DNA of 64,000 nucleotides from CAVRQM01 sp963756975 (GCA_963756975.1 CAVWPS010000002.1:558001-622000), one strand, 5' to 3'; positions 19,760-30,881 are shown, numbered from the stretch's first letter. Program-made: numbers and translations. Notes: generated by a model not told the origin, from the sequence alone.

Positions 19760-20839
19760 TCAGGTGATGTGGATGCTCTTGGGGTCGCTGACGCCGGTGA
19801 AGGTGATCGTGACGTTGTTGGCCAGGTGGAACGTGGTCGAGCCGCCCGCGACGGTCGCGGTCTTCTCGGCCTGCGCGGCGGCGTTCGCCGCGTAGCCGAC
19901 CAGGTTGACGGTGTCCGCGCTGGTGAAGTCGGAGACGGTGTAGGCGCCCGAAGCGGTCGACTTCTCGAACTGGAAGATGTCGTGGCCGCTGGACAGCGCC
20001 GCCGACAGCGTCTCGTTGCCCGAGCCGGCCTGCAGCAGCGAGTTGGCGCTGCCGGTCGCGAACAACTGGTCGCCGGTGCCGCCGCCGATCAGGGTGCCAG
20101 CGCCCTGGATGTAGTTGTTACCGTCGCTGCCGCCCGTGTAGTACGCCGAGCCGCCGCTGCTGCCGAAGATCGTCTCCGACCCGGTGCCGCCCATGACGGT
20201 GCTGCCCGCGCCCGAGTCGATGAACAGCAGCGAGCCCGCGCCGCCCGTGTAGGTCGCGAGGCCGCCATGCTCGACGTTGACGGTCGAGTTGCCGCTGCCG
20301 CCCTGGATCTTGTCGTTCCCGGTCGTGTCGACCAGGGCCGTGCCGCTGCCGAGGATGATCGTGTTGTCGCCCGCGCCGGCACCGATCGTCGCGGCGCCGC
20401 TCATGGCCTGCAGCGTGTCGTTACCGGCACCGGTCTCGACTTCCCAGGGGCCGCCCGAGGTGATGATGTGGTTGGCACCACCGCCGGCGACGACGGTGCC
20501 GGAGCCGCCCATCGTCAGGTAGGTGAGGCCGCCGGTGCCCGACAGCACCGACTGGTTCGTCTCGCCGTCACCGATCAGCGTCAGGTTCGGCGCGTTGACG
20601 ACAACGGCGGCATCGCCCGGGGACAGGACGACGGTGCGGCCTTCGGTGATGACCAGCTCGGCCTTCTGACCCGCCGGCACGGACGGAGCGCCCGGGCCGA
20701 CCGGCGTCTCGGTGACCAGCGACCCGTTGGCGACGCCCGCGTCGATGGCGTTGGCCAGTTCCTGTGCGATCGCGGCGAGGTAGCCGCTGCTGATATGTAA
20801 GGGACCATTGGTCGGCCCAACCACGGTAACGTTCGGCAT
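19760..20839 (-). CDS. RTX-like/beta-roll extracellular protein
   Basis: The start chosen is the ATG at 20839 (359 residues, beginning PNVTVVGPTNGPLHISSGY). The upstream in-frame extension has no family character. There is no signal peptide. From about residue 80 the chain is a series of Gly-, Asn- and Asp-rich turns such as GAGNDTLQAMSG, GAGDNTIILGSG and GSGNETLSAALSSG. These are degenerate relatives of hemolysin-type GGXGXDXUX nonapeptides, and they imply a calcium-stabilised beta-roll exported by a type I system. It ends in a hydrophobic beta segment (VTITFTGVSDPKSIHIT), a plausible type I secretion tail. No secretion genes are adjacent. The role is probably surface or biofilm related (inference). 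Confidence 0.72.
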   Translation of the reverse strand: MPNVTVVGPTNGPLHISSGYLAAIAQELANAIDAGVANGSLVTETPVGPGAPSVPAGQKAELVITEGRTVVLSPGDAAVVVNAPNLTLIGDGETNQSVLSGTGGLTYLTMGGSGTVVAGGGANHIITSGGPWEVETGAGNDTLQAMSGAATIGAGAGDNTIILGSGTALVDTTGNDKIQGGSGNSTVNVEHGGLATYTGGAGSLLFIDSGAGSTVMGGTGSETIFGSSGGSAYYTGGSDGNNYIQGAGTLIGGGTGDQLFATGSANSLLQAGSGNETLSAALSSGHDIFQFEKSTASGAYTVSDFTSADTVNLVGYAANAAAQAEKTATVAGGSTTFHLANNVTITFTGVSDPKSIHIT

Positions 20840-21165
20840 GCGCGCATATCCTTCGGTCTGGTTACATCTGTAGGCGTCTGACGCCTTCATGCCACCCGAC
20901 ATGTCGGAGTGGCAAGAAATTTCGTTACCAGCCTTGTCGTTTTAACGCGTCTGACTTGAAAGGTGCCCGCGCATAAGCGTCTGAACCGCCACATTACCGA
21001 CGCTAACACCCCAGTCACGGCCCTCTGCCGCGCGGCCTCGAAACCCGCCACCCTCGTGCCGCAACCTTGACGGGGATGTCCGGCCGCGCCACTTGGGTCA
21101 TTGTGGACGCGAGCGGTCCGGAATGGCCGGAAGGTCGCCGGCCGCCTCACATATCGGATGAACAC
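20840..21165. other. Divergent intergenic region with an imperfect palindrome and three GCGTCTGA copies
   Basis: This 326-nt gap separates the RTX-like gene (leftward) and the SUF regulator (rightward). It contains AGGCGT-CTG-ACGCCT at 20872-20886, the larger palindrome at 20891-20913, and three direct copies of GCGTCTGA starting at 20874, 20947 and 20977. The part around 20915-20950 is noticeably less GC-rich than its surroundings and is the likely promoter zone. I see no gene here. Confidence 0.6.
20891..20913. promoter_or_regulatory. 23-nt near-perfect inverted repeat, possible operator or 5' UTR hairpin of the RTX-like gene
   Basis: The outer arms GCCAC (20891-20895) and GTGGC (20909-20913) flank the perfect 12-bp palindrome CCGACATGTCGG (20896-20907), with one unpaired A at 20908. 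It lies 52-74 nt upstream of the RTX-like start codon. The symmetry suits a dimeric regulator, but an RNA hairpin is equally possible. Confidence 0.5.
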
Positions 21166-21690
21166 ATGCTGAGGCTTTCCAAGCTGAGCGATTACGCCGT
21201 CGTCGTTCTGGTCCGGCTTGGGCAGCCCTCGGGCCGCCCCGCGTCGCGGCCGGCTGGCGCGCGTGTTCCGGAAGCGCCTTTCATGTCCTCGACCACGGCC
21301 GCGATCGCGGTGGCGACCGGGGTTCCCGAACCCACCGTCGCCAAGGTGCTGAAGGCGCTCGCGGGGGCGGGCATCGTCGTGTCGCGGCGCGGCGCGCGGG
21401 GCGGCTACTGGCTGGCCCGCTCGCTGTCCGCGATCTCGGTGGCGGATGTCATCACGGCGATCGACGGGCCGATCGCGCTCACCTCATGCGTGGACGGGCG
21501 GGGCGATTGCGAGGTCGGCCACCTGTGCGCCGTTCGCGGCCGCTGGGACGTGGTCAACGCCGCCATCGAGACCGCCCTGCGCGCGGTCACGATGGCCGAC
21601 CTCGCCGATTGCGCCGTGCCCGCCGCGTTCCGCCTGCCGCCGTCCCCGGCCCACGCAGCCCAGCCCGCTCTCCCGACTCACGTCGAATAG
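21166..21690 (+). CDS. Rrf2-family SUF operon regulator, iron-sulfur type
   Basis: From ATG 21166 the protein has 174 residues and opens with LRLSKLSDYAVVVLVRL, the typical Rrf2 winged-helix start. It continues with TGVPEPTVAKVLKALAGAGIVVSRRGARGGYWLA-like sequence. Three cysteines (C108, C115, C121 in SCVDGRGDCEVGHLC) are placed to bind an Fe-S cluster. Such proteins sense cluster status and repress or activate suf genes. An insert of about 20 residues (21-41, Pro/Ala-rich) interrupts the first helices and is unusual. It lies 11 nt before sufB, so it is the first gene of the operon. A frame extension upstream of 21166 is not convincing. Confidence 0.88.
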   Translation: MLRLSKLSDYAVVVLVRLGQPSGRPASRPAGARVPEAPFMSSTTAAIAVATGVPEPTVAKVLKALAGAGIVVSRRGARGGYWLARSLSAISVADVITAIDGPIALTSCVDGRGDCEVGHLCAVRGRWDVVNAAIETALRAVTMADLADCAVPAAFRLPPSPAHAAQPALPTHVE

Positions 21691-21701
21691 GACCAGCCGT
21701 C

Positions 21702-23931
<2,230 letters not shown>

Positions 23932-23935
<4 letters not shown>

Positions 23936-25203
23936 GCGCCGCCGTACAATCCGGCACCGCGCAGGACGCGACCGCGCGCGCGTTCCTCTCGCGCCATGAC
24001 GGCCTCACCGCCCGCCTGCCCGACGGCCCGCGCGGCCGTGCGGCGGCGGCGTTGTTCCGCGACCACGGCCTGCCGACGATCCGCGACGAGGCGTGGCACT
24101 ACACGCCGCTTCGCGCCCTCGCCGGGATGGTGTTCAGCGAGCCGCTGGTGCCGGTCGGGACCGAGGGCAAGCTCGCCGGACGGCTGCCGAACCTCGACGT
24201 GCCGCGCGTGGTGTTCGTCGACGGGCGCTACAACCCGAAGCTGTCGAGCCTGCCGGACGGCCTGGGCGTCGTGACCGGCCTGCCGGACGGCCTCGGCATG
24301 TCGCGCCCGGACCGCGAGCCGATCGTGGCCCTGTCCGAGATGCTGGCCGAGGACGGCGTGACGCTCGACGTCCCGGCCGGCACCGACGCGGGCACGCTGA
24401 TGATCGTCTCGATCGGCACCGACGCGCACGGGCGGCCGGTGTCGTTCCATCCCCGCCACCGGGTCACCCTCGCCGAGGGCGCGCGGCTCGCGCTGATCGA
24501 GGTCTGGGTCGGCGAAGGCACGTATCTGCATGCGCCGGTCATGGAAGCGCGGGTCGCGGCCGGCGCGCACCTGACGCATGTGCGGGTGCAGCGGGAGGCG
24601 GCGGACGCGTTCCACCTGTCGACGCTGTACGCCGACATCGCCGCCGACGCCGAATACGAGGGTTTTACGCTCGCCGCCGGATCGCGGCTGGCGCGCGCCG
24701 AAATCCACGCCCGCATGTCCGGCCCGCGCGCGAAGGTCACGCTGAACGCGGCGCAGTTGCTGGGCCAAAGCCAGCACGCCGACATCACCACGGTGGTGAA
24801 CCACGACGCGCCGAACGGGGCCTCGCGCCAGACCGTGAAGCATGTCGTCGCCGATCGCGGCCGGGGCGTTTTTCAGGGCCGGATCGAGGTCGCGCGGGTG
24901 GCGCAGAAGACCGACGGCTACCAGATGAATCAGGCGTTGCTGCTGAGCGAGAACGCCGAGGTCGACTGCAAGCCGCAGCTCGAAATCTACGCCGACGATG
25001 TGAAGTGCTCGCACGGGGCGACGATCGGGGCGCTCGATCCGGAGCAGCTGTTCTACCTGCGGACGCGCGGCATCCCGGAAGAGGCGAGCCGGGCGATGCT
25101 GGTGCGGGCGTTCCTGGCCGAGGCGCTCGACCCGGTGGCGCATGACGGGGCGCGCGGGCTGCTGGAGTCCGCGGTCGAGGATTGGTGGAAGACACGCCCA
25201 TGA
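23932..25203 (+). CDS. sufD: Fe-S cluster assembly protein SufD
   Basis: This 423-residue protein opens with a helical region containing RDEAWHYTPLRALAG, followed by the right-handed beta-helix shared with SufB. The C-terminal conserved part includes AEVDCKPQLEIYADDVKCSH, GATIGALDPEQLFYLRTRGI and ASRAMLVRAFLAE. It pairs with SufB in the SufBC2D scaffold. The start overlaps sufC by 4 nt. The stop lies in a triplicated 17-bp stretch before sufS. Confidence 0.95.
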
Positions 25204-25233
25204 TGAAGTCACTGGCATGATGAAGACACCGGC
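25183..25233 (+). repeat. Three imperfect 17-bp tandem copies across the sufD-sufS junction
   Basis: The blocks ATGATGAAGTCACTGGC (25200-25216) and ATGATGAAGACACCGGC (25217-25233) are clear tandem copies. The end of sufD just before them (TGGAAGACACGCCC followed by ATG) looks like a third, older copy at the same spacing. Several ATG triplets result, at 25200, 25203, 25217, 25220, 25234 and 25240. sufS is in frame with 25234. Confidence 0.8.
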
Positions 25234-26478
25234 ATGAACATGATCTCCAACATCGCGCCGAAGCTCGATGTCGAGCAGGTGCGGGCCGAATTCCCGATCC
25301 TGACCCAGACCGTGCGCGGCAAACCGTTCACCTTCCTCGACAGCGCGGCGTCCGCGCAGAAGCCGCGCCCGGTGATCGAGGCGATGGTCCGCGCGATGGA
25401 GACGCAATACGCCAACGTCCATCGCGGCCTGCACTGGATGAGCGAGCGCACGTCGGACGCCTACGAGACGGTGCGGATCGACGTCGCCCGGCTGATCAAC
25501 GCGCCGTCGGCGGACGAGATCGTGTTCACCCGCAACGCGACCGAGGCGCTGAACCTCGTCGCCTACAGCTACGGCGGACTGCTGCGGCCCGGTCAGGCGG
25601 TGGTGATCTCCGAGATGGAGCATCACGCGAACCTGGTGCCGTGGCAGATGCTGCGCGACCGGACCGGGATCGAGCTGCGGGTGTGCCCGATCCTGGACAC
25701 GGGCGATCTGGATATGGAGGCGCTGGAGCGGCTGCTCGACGACGGGCGGGTCGGCCTCGTCTCGATCACCCACATGAGCAACGTGCTCGGCACCGTGACG
25801 CCGGTCGCGCGCATCGCCGCGATGGCGCACGCGCACGGGGCGAAGGTCATGTTCGACGGCAGCCAGGCCGTGGTGCATCGCCCGGTCGACGTGCAGGCGA
25901 TCGGCGCCGATTTCTACGCGTTCACCGGCCATAAGCTGTACGGCCCGACCGGCATCGGCATCCTGTGGGGCCGCGCCGAACTGCTCGACGCGATGCCGCC
26001 GATGATGGGCGGCGGCGACATGATCGCGACCGTCAGCCTGGAGCGGTCCACCTGGGCCCCGGTGCCGCACAAGTTCGAAGCGGGGACGCCGGCCATCCTC
26101 GAGGTCATCGGCCTCGGGGCGGCGATCCGCTTCGTCGAGCGGCTCGGCCTGTCGGCGATGGCGGCGCACGAGGCCAATCTGGTCGACCACGCGATGACCC
26201 GGCTGTCGGCGATCGAGGGCCTGACGATCATGGGCTCGGCGCAAGACCGGGGCGGCGTCGTCTCGTTCACGATGGACGGGGCGCACGCGCACGACATCGC
26301 CACGCTGCTCGATCATCAGGGGATCGCCGTCCGCGCCGGGCAACACTGCGCCGAGCCGCTGATGCGCCGGCTCGGTGTCGACAGCACGACGCGGGCGAGC
26401 TTCGGCGTCTACACGACCGAGGCCGAGATCGACCGGCTTGGCGACACGCTGGAACGGATCAAGGGTTTTTTCGCGTGA
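25234..26478 (+). CDS. sufS: Cysteine desulfurase SufS
   Basis: This 414-residue PLP enzyme begins with a class V aminotransferase pattern (FPILTQTVRGKPFTFLDSAA). The PLP Lys is K234 in TGHKLYGPTG. The catalytic Cys is about residue 372 in RAGQHCAEP, and RASFGVYTT follows. It takes sulfur from cysteine and delivers persulfide, probably to SufU encoded next, for SufBCD. The start is ambiguous between ATG 25234 and 25240 because of the upstream repeat. It overlaps sufU by 4 nt (GTGA). Confidence 0.95.
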   Translation: MNMISNIAPKLDVEQVRAEFPILTQTVRGKPFTFLDSAASAQKPRPVIEAMVRAMETQYANVHRGLHWMSERTSDAYETVRIDVARLINAPSADEIVFTRNATEALNLVAYSYGGLLRPGQAVVISEMEHHANLVPWQMLRDRTGIELRVCPILDTGDLDMEALERLLDDGRVGLVSITHMSNVLGTVTPVARIAAMAHAHGAKVMFDGSQAVVHRPVDVQAIGADFYAFTGHKLYGPTGIGILWGRAELLDAMPPMMGGGDMIATVSLERSTWAPVPHKFEAGTPAILEVIGLGAAIRFVERLGLSAMAAHEANLVDHAMTRLSAIEGLTIMGSAQDRGGVVSFTMDGAHAHDIATLLDHQGIAVRAGQHCAEPLMRRLGVDSTTRASFGVYTTEAEIDRLGDTLERIKGFFA

Positions 26479-26915
26479 GTGCCGCGCTGAGCAGCGATTT
26501 CGACGATTTGCGCGACCTGTATCAGCGCACGCTGATGGAACGCGCCCGCGCGCCGCGTCATGCGATGCGGCTCGATGTGTTCGACGCGACGGCGCGGGCC
26601 GACAACGCGGCTTGTGGGGACCGTTGCACGGTGTTCGTCCGGCGCGAGCCGGGCCGCGTCGCCGAACTCGGGTTCGAGGCGCGGGGCTGTGCCATCAGCA
26701 TCGCGTCCGCCGATCTGATGGCCGAACTCGTCCCGGGCCGCTCGCGCGACGAGATCCGCGCCCTCGCCGCCGGCCTGCGCGGCATGGTGGCGGGCGGTCC
26801 CGTGATCGAACCCGCGCTGGCCCCGCTGTCCGGCATTGCCGAATATCCGTCGCGAAAGGCGTGCGCCACGCTGGCGTGGGACGCGCTCGCGGCCGCTCTG
26901 GAGGATCAGCGATGA
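26475..26915 (+). CDS. sufU: SufU-type sulfur-transfer protein
   Basis: This is a 146-residue protein starting at GTG 26475, overlapping the sufS stop. It has the IscU/SufU fold with zinc-site residues C47 and D49 in NAACGDRC, C72 in ARGCAIS and C130 in RKACATLAW. SufU proteins accept persulfide from SufS, with zinc ligand exchange. In this operon it takes the place SufE holds in enterobacteria. Position and residues make the call firm; a scaffold role instead of sulfur relay is less likely without the lysine found in IscU. Confidence 0.9.
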   Translation: MSAALSSDFDDLRDLYQRTLMERARAPRHAMRLDVFDATARADNAACGDRCTVFVRREPGRVAELGFEARGCAISIASADLMAELVPGRSRDEIRALAAGLRGMVAGGPVIEPALAPLSGIAEYPSRKACATLAWDALAAALEDQR

Positions 26916-27277
26916 ACGACATCCCCGCCGCCGCCTCGGTCGGTAGCTGGACGCCGGACGGCGAGGAGCATGGCCGACCGTCCGAGGACGACCTGATCTC
27001 CGCCGTCGCCTCGGTCTACGATCCGGAGATCCCGGTCAACATCTACGAACTCGGCCTCGTCTACGCGATCGAGACCGACGACCAGAACAAGGTGACGATC
27101 GAGATGACGCTCACCGCGCCGAACTGCCCGTCGGCGCAGGAGCTGCCGATCATGGTCCGCGACGCGGTCATGGCGGTGCCGGCGGTGTCCGACTGCGAGG
27201 TGAAGGTCGTGTGGGATCCGCCGTGGGACCAGAGCCGGATGTCGGAAGATGCGCGGCTCGCGCTGAACGTCTATTGA
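26912..27277 (+). CDS. sufT: SufT-like MIP18/DUF59 family protein
   Basis: This 121-residue protein starts at ATG 26912, overlapping sufU by 4 nt. After about 25 variable residues it has the DUF59 core with SVYDPEIPVNIYELGLVY and TAPNCPSAQELP (Cys about 72), ending WDPPWDQSRMSEDARL. Such proteins act late in Fe-S cluster maturation or delivery. Its place between sufU and sufA supports that role. Confidence 0.92.
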   Translation: MNDIPAAASVGSWTPDGEEHGRPSEDDLISAVASVYDPEIPVNIYELGLVYAIETDDQNKVTIEMTLTAPNCPSAQELPIMVRDAVMAVPAVSDCEVKVVWDPPWDQSRMSEDARLALNVY

Positions 27278-27284
27278 GGATCGC

Positions 27285-27662
27285 ATGATGGACAACGTCG
27301 CCTCCCCTGCCCCGGTCAAAACCCGCCGCGCGCTGCCGCCGCTGATGTCGCTGACCGAGCGCGCGGCCGAGCGTCTGCGCGCGATGTACGAGGGCGGGCA
27401 TCAGGGCGAGCTGCTGCGGGTCGCGGTCGGCACGAAGGGCTGTTCGGGCCTGTCGTACGACATGAGCTGGGTGCCGGCCCCGCAGCCGACCGACGAGGTC
27501 GTGTCCGACAAGGGCGTCACCGTGCTGGTCGACCGCAAGGCGACGCTGTTCCTGATCGGCACCGTGATGGACCACGAGACGAAGCAGTTGTCGTCCGGGT
27601 TCACGTTCACCAACCCGAACGAGGCTGGCCGCTGCGGCTGCGGCGAGAGTTTTCACGTCTGA
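27285..27662 (+). CDS. sufA: A-type Fe-S carrier SufA
   Basis: This is a 125-residue HesB/IscA-family protein. The three cluster-binding cysteines are present: C53 in KGCSGLSYD, and C117 and C119 in GRCGCGESF near the C-terminus. A-type carriers take clusters from SufBCD and pass them to target enzymes. Two adjacent ATGs (27285 and 27288) leave the start uncertain by one residue. It is the last gene of the suf operon, 7 nt after sufT. No convincing terminator follows. Confidence 0.94.
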   Translation: MMDNVASPAPVKTRRALPPLMSLTERAAERLRAMYEGGHQGELLRVAVGTKGCSGLSYDMSWVPAPQPTDEVVSDKGVTVLVDRKATLFLIGTVMDHETKQLSSGFTFTNPNEAGRCGCGESFHV

Positions 27663-27682
27663 GCCACCGCCGCACGTCCGAA

Positions 27683-27700
27683 CTGTCATACAGCCGTAAC
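27683..27700 (+). promoter_or_regulatory. Pho-box-like site upstream of the secreted phosphoesterase
   Basis: CTGTCAT (27683-27689), a 4-nt spacer ACAG, and CCGTAAC (27694-27700) resemble one PhoB box unit, whose consensus is CTGTCAT-N4-CTGTCAC. The first half matches exactly and the second at five of seven positions. It lies about 120 nt before the phosphoesterase start, so phosphate-starvation control is plausible. Confidence 0.45.
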
Positions 27701-27819
27701 CAAAGGGTCAACGGCCTGTGATGACCGGGGCTGCCGCCGGGTGCTTCCTTCCCGCCCGACCGTGGCTGGCGATTTCGGCGGCTTGGGTTCGACTGTTCAA
27801 TGATTGGAAGGATATGACC

Positions 27820-29919
27820 ATGACCGTCAAGCAAGGGCTGCGCTCGTCCTGCGCCGCCGTGGCGACGCTGGCGATGCTGCAGAGCACCGTCGCGATGGCC
27901 CAGACCGCGCCGCCCTCCACGGGCATCGTCTCGCCGACGCCGATCGTCGGCCCGGGCATCACGACCGGCACGGTGGGCGCCACGTTCGCGCCGAGCAACA
28001 TCCACACCCCGACCCCGCTCTCGGCCGCCGCGAAGATCGCGGCGCTCCAGTCGAAGGTGAAATACGTGTTCGTCCTGTTCCAGGAGAACCGCTCCTTCGA
28101 CCAGCATTTCGGCACCTTCCCGGGCGCGGACGGCCTGTTCGACAAGACCAACACCCCGAAGCCCGGCTTCAGCCAGAAGATCGTCAACACCGACGGCACG
28201 GTCGGGACGATCTCCCCGTTCCTGGCGCCGCAGACGATCACCGACGTCCACGGCAACACCGTCGCGCTGAACCCCGAGGACACGGACTCGGTCGATCACA
28301 GCCACGCCGGCATCGTGAACTCGATCCACTACACCGGCGGCAACGCGATCGGCGGCAAGACGCTGAACGATCGCTACGCCCTGAACGAAGAGAAGCTGAC
28401 CACCGACGCGAACGGCAACATCGTCGCGTCGTCGACCGGCGTCCCGCCGACCGCCAACCCGACCCTGTTGCAGAAGCAGCGCGCCGAGCTGGTGATGAGC
28501 CATCTCGACTGCGACACCATTCCGTTCCTGTGGAGCTACGCCGACCGCTTCACCCTGCTCGACAACTTCCACGCGACCGTCATCGCGCCGTCGACCCCGA
28601 ACGCGATCGCGCTGCTCGCCGGCCAGTCCGGCCTGACGCAGTGGGCGCTCCATCCGTCGACCAGCAGCGCCAACACGTCCAACCCCGACGTGGCGCGTGG
28701 CGGCGGCGAGCCGGTGTTCGCCGATCCGGGCCCGTTCGCGGGTTCGAGCCTCGACACCTCGCCGGTCAAGCCGACGTTCAACCCGGGTGACGAGAACCCG
28801 GCCAAGCCGACGTTCACCCAGACCTACGCGAGCCTGCCGCTGTCGTTCATGGGCACCGACATCAACACGATCGTCGCGGCCGACCAGAACCCGGCGCTCG
28901 ATCTGCCGGACGTGCAGAACGACATCAAGGCGATCAAGAAGCACGCCACCGCGCAAACCGCCTGGGCCTGGTACCAGGAAGGCTACGACCACGAGCCGAC
29001 CGACGGCTCCGGTCCCGCGACGGCGTCGACCTACATCGTCCACCACAACGGCGCGCAGTATTTCGGCTATGTCGGCGACAACACGACCGAGCAGAAGCAC
29101 CTGCACGGCCTCGGTGACTTCTTCACCGACATGAGCAACACGGCGCTCCCGGCGGCCGGCGGCGTGTTCTACGTCCGCGGCGGCTACGGCAACAACGACG
29201 GCCTGGTTCCGGTCGCGTCGAGCCCGGCCGTGAAGGCGAACTTCACCGGCAGCGACGACCACCCCGCCTACGCCGACGCGCAGATCTCCGAGGCGCTGCT
29301 GGCGGACGAGGTCAACGCGATCGCCGCCAGCCCGTATTGGTCGCAGAGCGCCATCGTCATCAGCTACGACGAGAGCGACGGCCTGTACGACCACGCGCCG
29401 CTCGCCGTCCGCGCGCTGGACCCCGAGGGCCAGCCGCTGGAGGGCGCGTTCCGCGTCCCGACCATCGTGATCTCCCCGTACGCCAAGTCGCACGCGGTCG
29501 ATCACGAATACGCCGAACACAGCTCGATCATCCTGTTCATCGACCGCCTGTTCAACCTGATCCCGCTGGCGGACCTGCCGGACGAGGTCAACGGCCGCAA
29601 TCTCGGCAAGTCGCAGTTCGGCCAGCCCTTCGTCGGCCCCGCCGACTTCCAGGGCTACGGCATGCAGGATCTGAGCTTCGCGTTCGACAACGACCGTCTG
29701 CTCGGCAACATCCCGCCGCTGCCGGCCAGCTACGCCATGATCGACCCGGCCGTCGTGCACACCCTGCCGCATTACGCGGGCAAGGGCTGCCACGCGCTCG
29801 GCATCACGCCGACCGACTACAAGAACGGTGTGGTGATCGATCCGGCGCCGGCCGACTTCAACCCGCGTCCCGGCACCAACCCGGGCACGCCGAGCGCCGG
29901 CGGCTGGCCGGCAAACTAA
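27820..29919 (+). CDS. Secreted phosphoesterase (phospholipase C/acid phosphatase family, PF04185-type)
   Basis: The start ATG 27820 is chosen because GGAAGG lies 8 nt upstream; ATG 27814 is too close to it. The product has 699 residues. It opens with a cleavable signal peptide (TVKQGLRSSCAAVATLAMLQ, ending VAMAQ). The metal-binding family motif FVLFQENRSFDQHFGTFPGA follows, then SYDESDGLYDHAPL and VPTIVISPYAKS with HSSIILFIDRLF. Such enzymes cleave phosphate esters or phospholipids in the periplasm or outside the cell, often to obtain phosphate. An intrinsic terminator follows. Substrate specificity is unclear. Confidence 0.88.
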   Translation: MTVKQGLRSSCAAVATLAMLQSTVAMAQTAPPSTGIVSPTPIVGPGITTGTVGATFAPSNIHTPTPLSAAAKIAALQSKVKYVFVLFQENRSFDQHFGTFPGADGLFDKTNTPKPGFSQKIVNTDGTVGTISPFLAPQTITDVHGNTVALNPEDTDSVDHSHAGIVNSIHYTGGNAIGGKTLNDRYALNEEKLTTDANGNIVASSTGVPPTANPTLLQKQRAELVMSHLDCDTIPFLWSYADRFTLLDNFHATVIAPSTPNAIALLAGQSGLTQWALHPSTSSANTSNPDVARGGGEPVFADPGPFAGSSLDTSPVKPTFNPGDENPAKPTFTQTYASLPLSFMGTDINTIVAADQNPALDLPDVQNDIKAIKKHATAQTAWAWYQEGYDHEPTDGSGPATASTYIVHHNGAQYFGYVGDNTTEQKHLHGLGDFFTDMSNTALPAAGGVFYVRGGYGNNDGLVPVASSPAVKANFTGSDDHPAYADAQISEALLADEVNAIAASPYWSQSAIVISYDESDGLYDHAPLAVRALDPEGQPLEGAFRVPTIVISPYAKSHAVDHEYAEHSSIILFIDRLFNLIPLADLPDEVNGRNLGKSQFGQPFVGPADFQGYGMQDLSFAFDNDRLLGNIPPLPASYAMIDPAVVHTLPHYAGKGCHALGITPTDYKNGVVIDPAPADFNPRPGTNPGTPSAGGWPAN

Positions 29920-29948
29920 CGCCGTCACGACCGACGTGACTTGAGCGC

Positions 29949-29977
29949 GGGGAGCCGAGCGATCGGCTCCCCGTTTT
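29949..29977 (+). terminator. Intrinsic terminator after the phosphoesterase
   Basis: A 10-bp stem, GGGGAGCCGA (29949-29958) with TCGGCTCCCC (29963-29972), has the tetraloop GCGA and is followed by GTTTT. It starts 30 nt after the phosphoesterase stop. Confidence 0.88.
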
Positions 29978-30066
29978 CGTTCGCCATTGTCGTTCGCCGG
30001 CCGGTCCATTGCTCCGGCTCGGCCCGGCGGCTAGCGTCCCGTCAGAAGCCGCACCAGAGGTCGTCC

Positions 30067-30819
30067 ATGTCAGATGCCATTCCGGGAGCCGACGCGCCCC
30101 GCCCGCGCCTGCCGCTGTTTTTCTCGACCGTGGTCGGGGTCAACCCGCAGACCCACCCCGACCTGCGGCTCGACCGGGACACCGGGTTCGGCTTCGCGGC
30201 CGGTGCGCAGTCGGTGCCGCTCGGCCTCGCCGAGATGGAGATCGCGGCGCAGCATTTCCCGATCCTGTTCACGTCCGGTCCGGACCCGGTGCCGGTGGCC
30301 TTGCTCGGGCTGAAGGACGGCCACAACCTGTTCGTCGCCCCCGGCGGAACCTGGCTGGCCGACAGCTACGTGCCGGCCTACGTGCGCGCGTTCCCGTTCA
30401 TCTTCATCGAAGACCCCAACAGCAAGACTCTGTTCGTCGGCATGGACCCCGGCGCGCCCGCCCTGAACAGCGGTCGCGGGCAGCGCATGTTCGAGGACGG
30501 CCACCCGACGCCCGCGCTGAACGAGACGATCGCCTTCTGCAACGCGTTTCGCGAGGGCGTGCAGGCGGCCGCGACGTTCGGCCGCGCGGTCGAAGCGGCG
30601 GGCCTGCTGGAGGAGGAGGAGGCGACGGTGACGTTCACCTCCGGCGGATCGACCCGCATCCGTGGCTTCAAGGTCATCAAGCCCGAACGCTTCGCGGCGA
30701 TGGACGACACGCTGTTCCTGGAATGGCGGCGGATGGGGTGGCTGTCGGCGATCCACGCGCACATCTACTCGGCGGGCCGCTGGGGCCGGCTGATCGAGTT
30801 GTCGGCCCCGCGCAACTAA
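30067..30819 (+). CDS. SapC family protein
   Basis: This 250-residue protein starts at ATG 30067. It matches the SapC family through LGLAEMEIAAQHFPILFT, WLADSYVPAYVRAFPFIF and the C-terminal DTLFLEWRRMGWLSAIHAH segment. In Campylobacter SapC belongs to an S-layer locus. In alphaproteobacteria the homologues are soluble and of unknown role, sometimes near TonB receptors, which are absent here. No signal peptide or membrane segment is visible. The upstream frame extension to 29941 crosses the terminator and is rejected. Confidence 0.88.
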   Translation: MSDAIPGADAPRPRLPLFFSTVVGVNPQTHPDLRLDRDTGFGFAAGAQSVPLGLAEMEIAAQHFPILFTSGPDPVPVALLGLKDGHNLFVAPGGTWLADSYVPAYVRAFPFIFIEDPNSKTLFVGMDPGAPALNSGRGQRMFEDGHPTPALNETIAFCNAFREGVQAAATFGRAVEAAGLLEEEEATVTFTSGGSTRIRGFKVIKPERFAAMDDTLFLEWRRMGWLSAIHAHIYSAGRWGRLIELSAPRN

Positions 30820-30881
30820 CCGGCGACATCTCACCATGCGGTAACTGTCCATAAATTTGGACGGGGCACTCTCCATCCGTC

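Noticed and set aside
27607..30009. Minus-strand frame of 800 codons opposite the phosphoesterase
   Set aside because: It is antisense to a gene with a signal peptide and a catalytic motif, and crosses a terminator. The composition is shadow-like.
29941..30066. N-terminal extension of the SapC-like protein
   Set aside because: The frame is open but would place the start inside the upstream terminator hairpin, and the family begins near the ATG at 30067.
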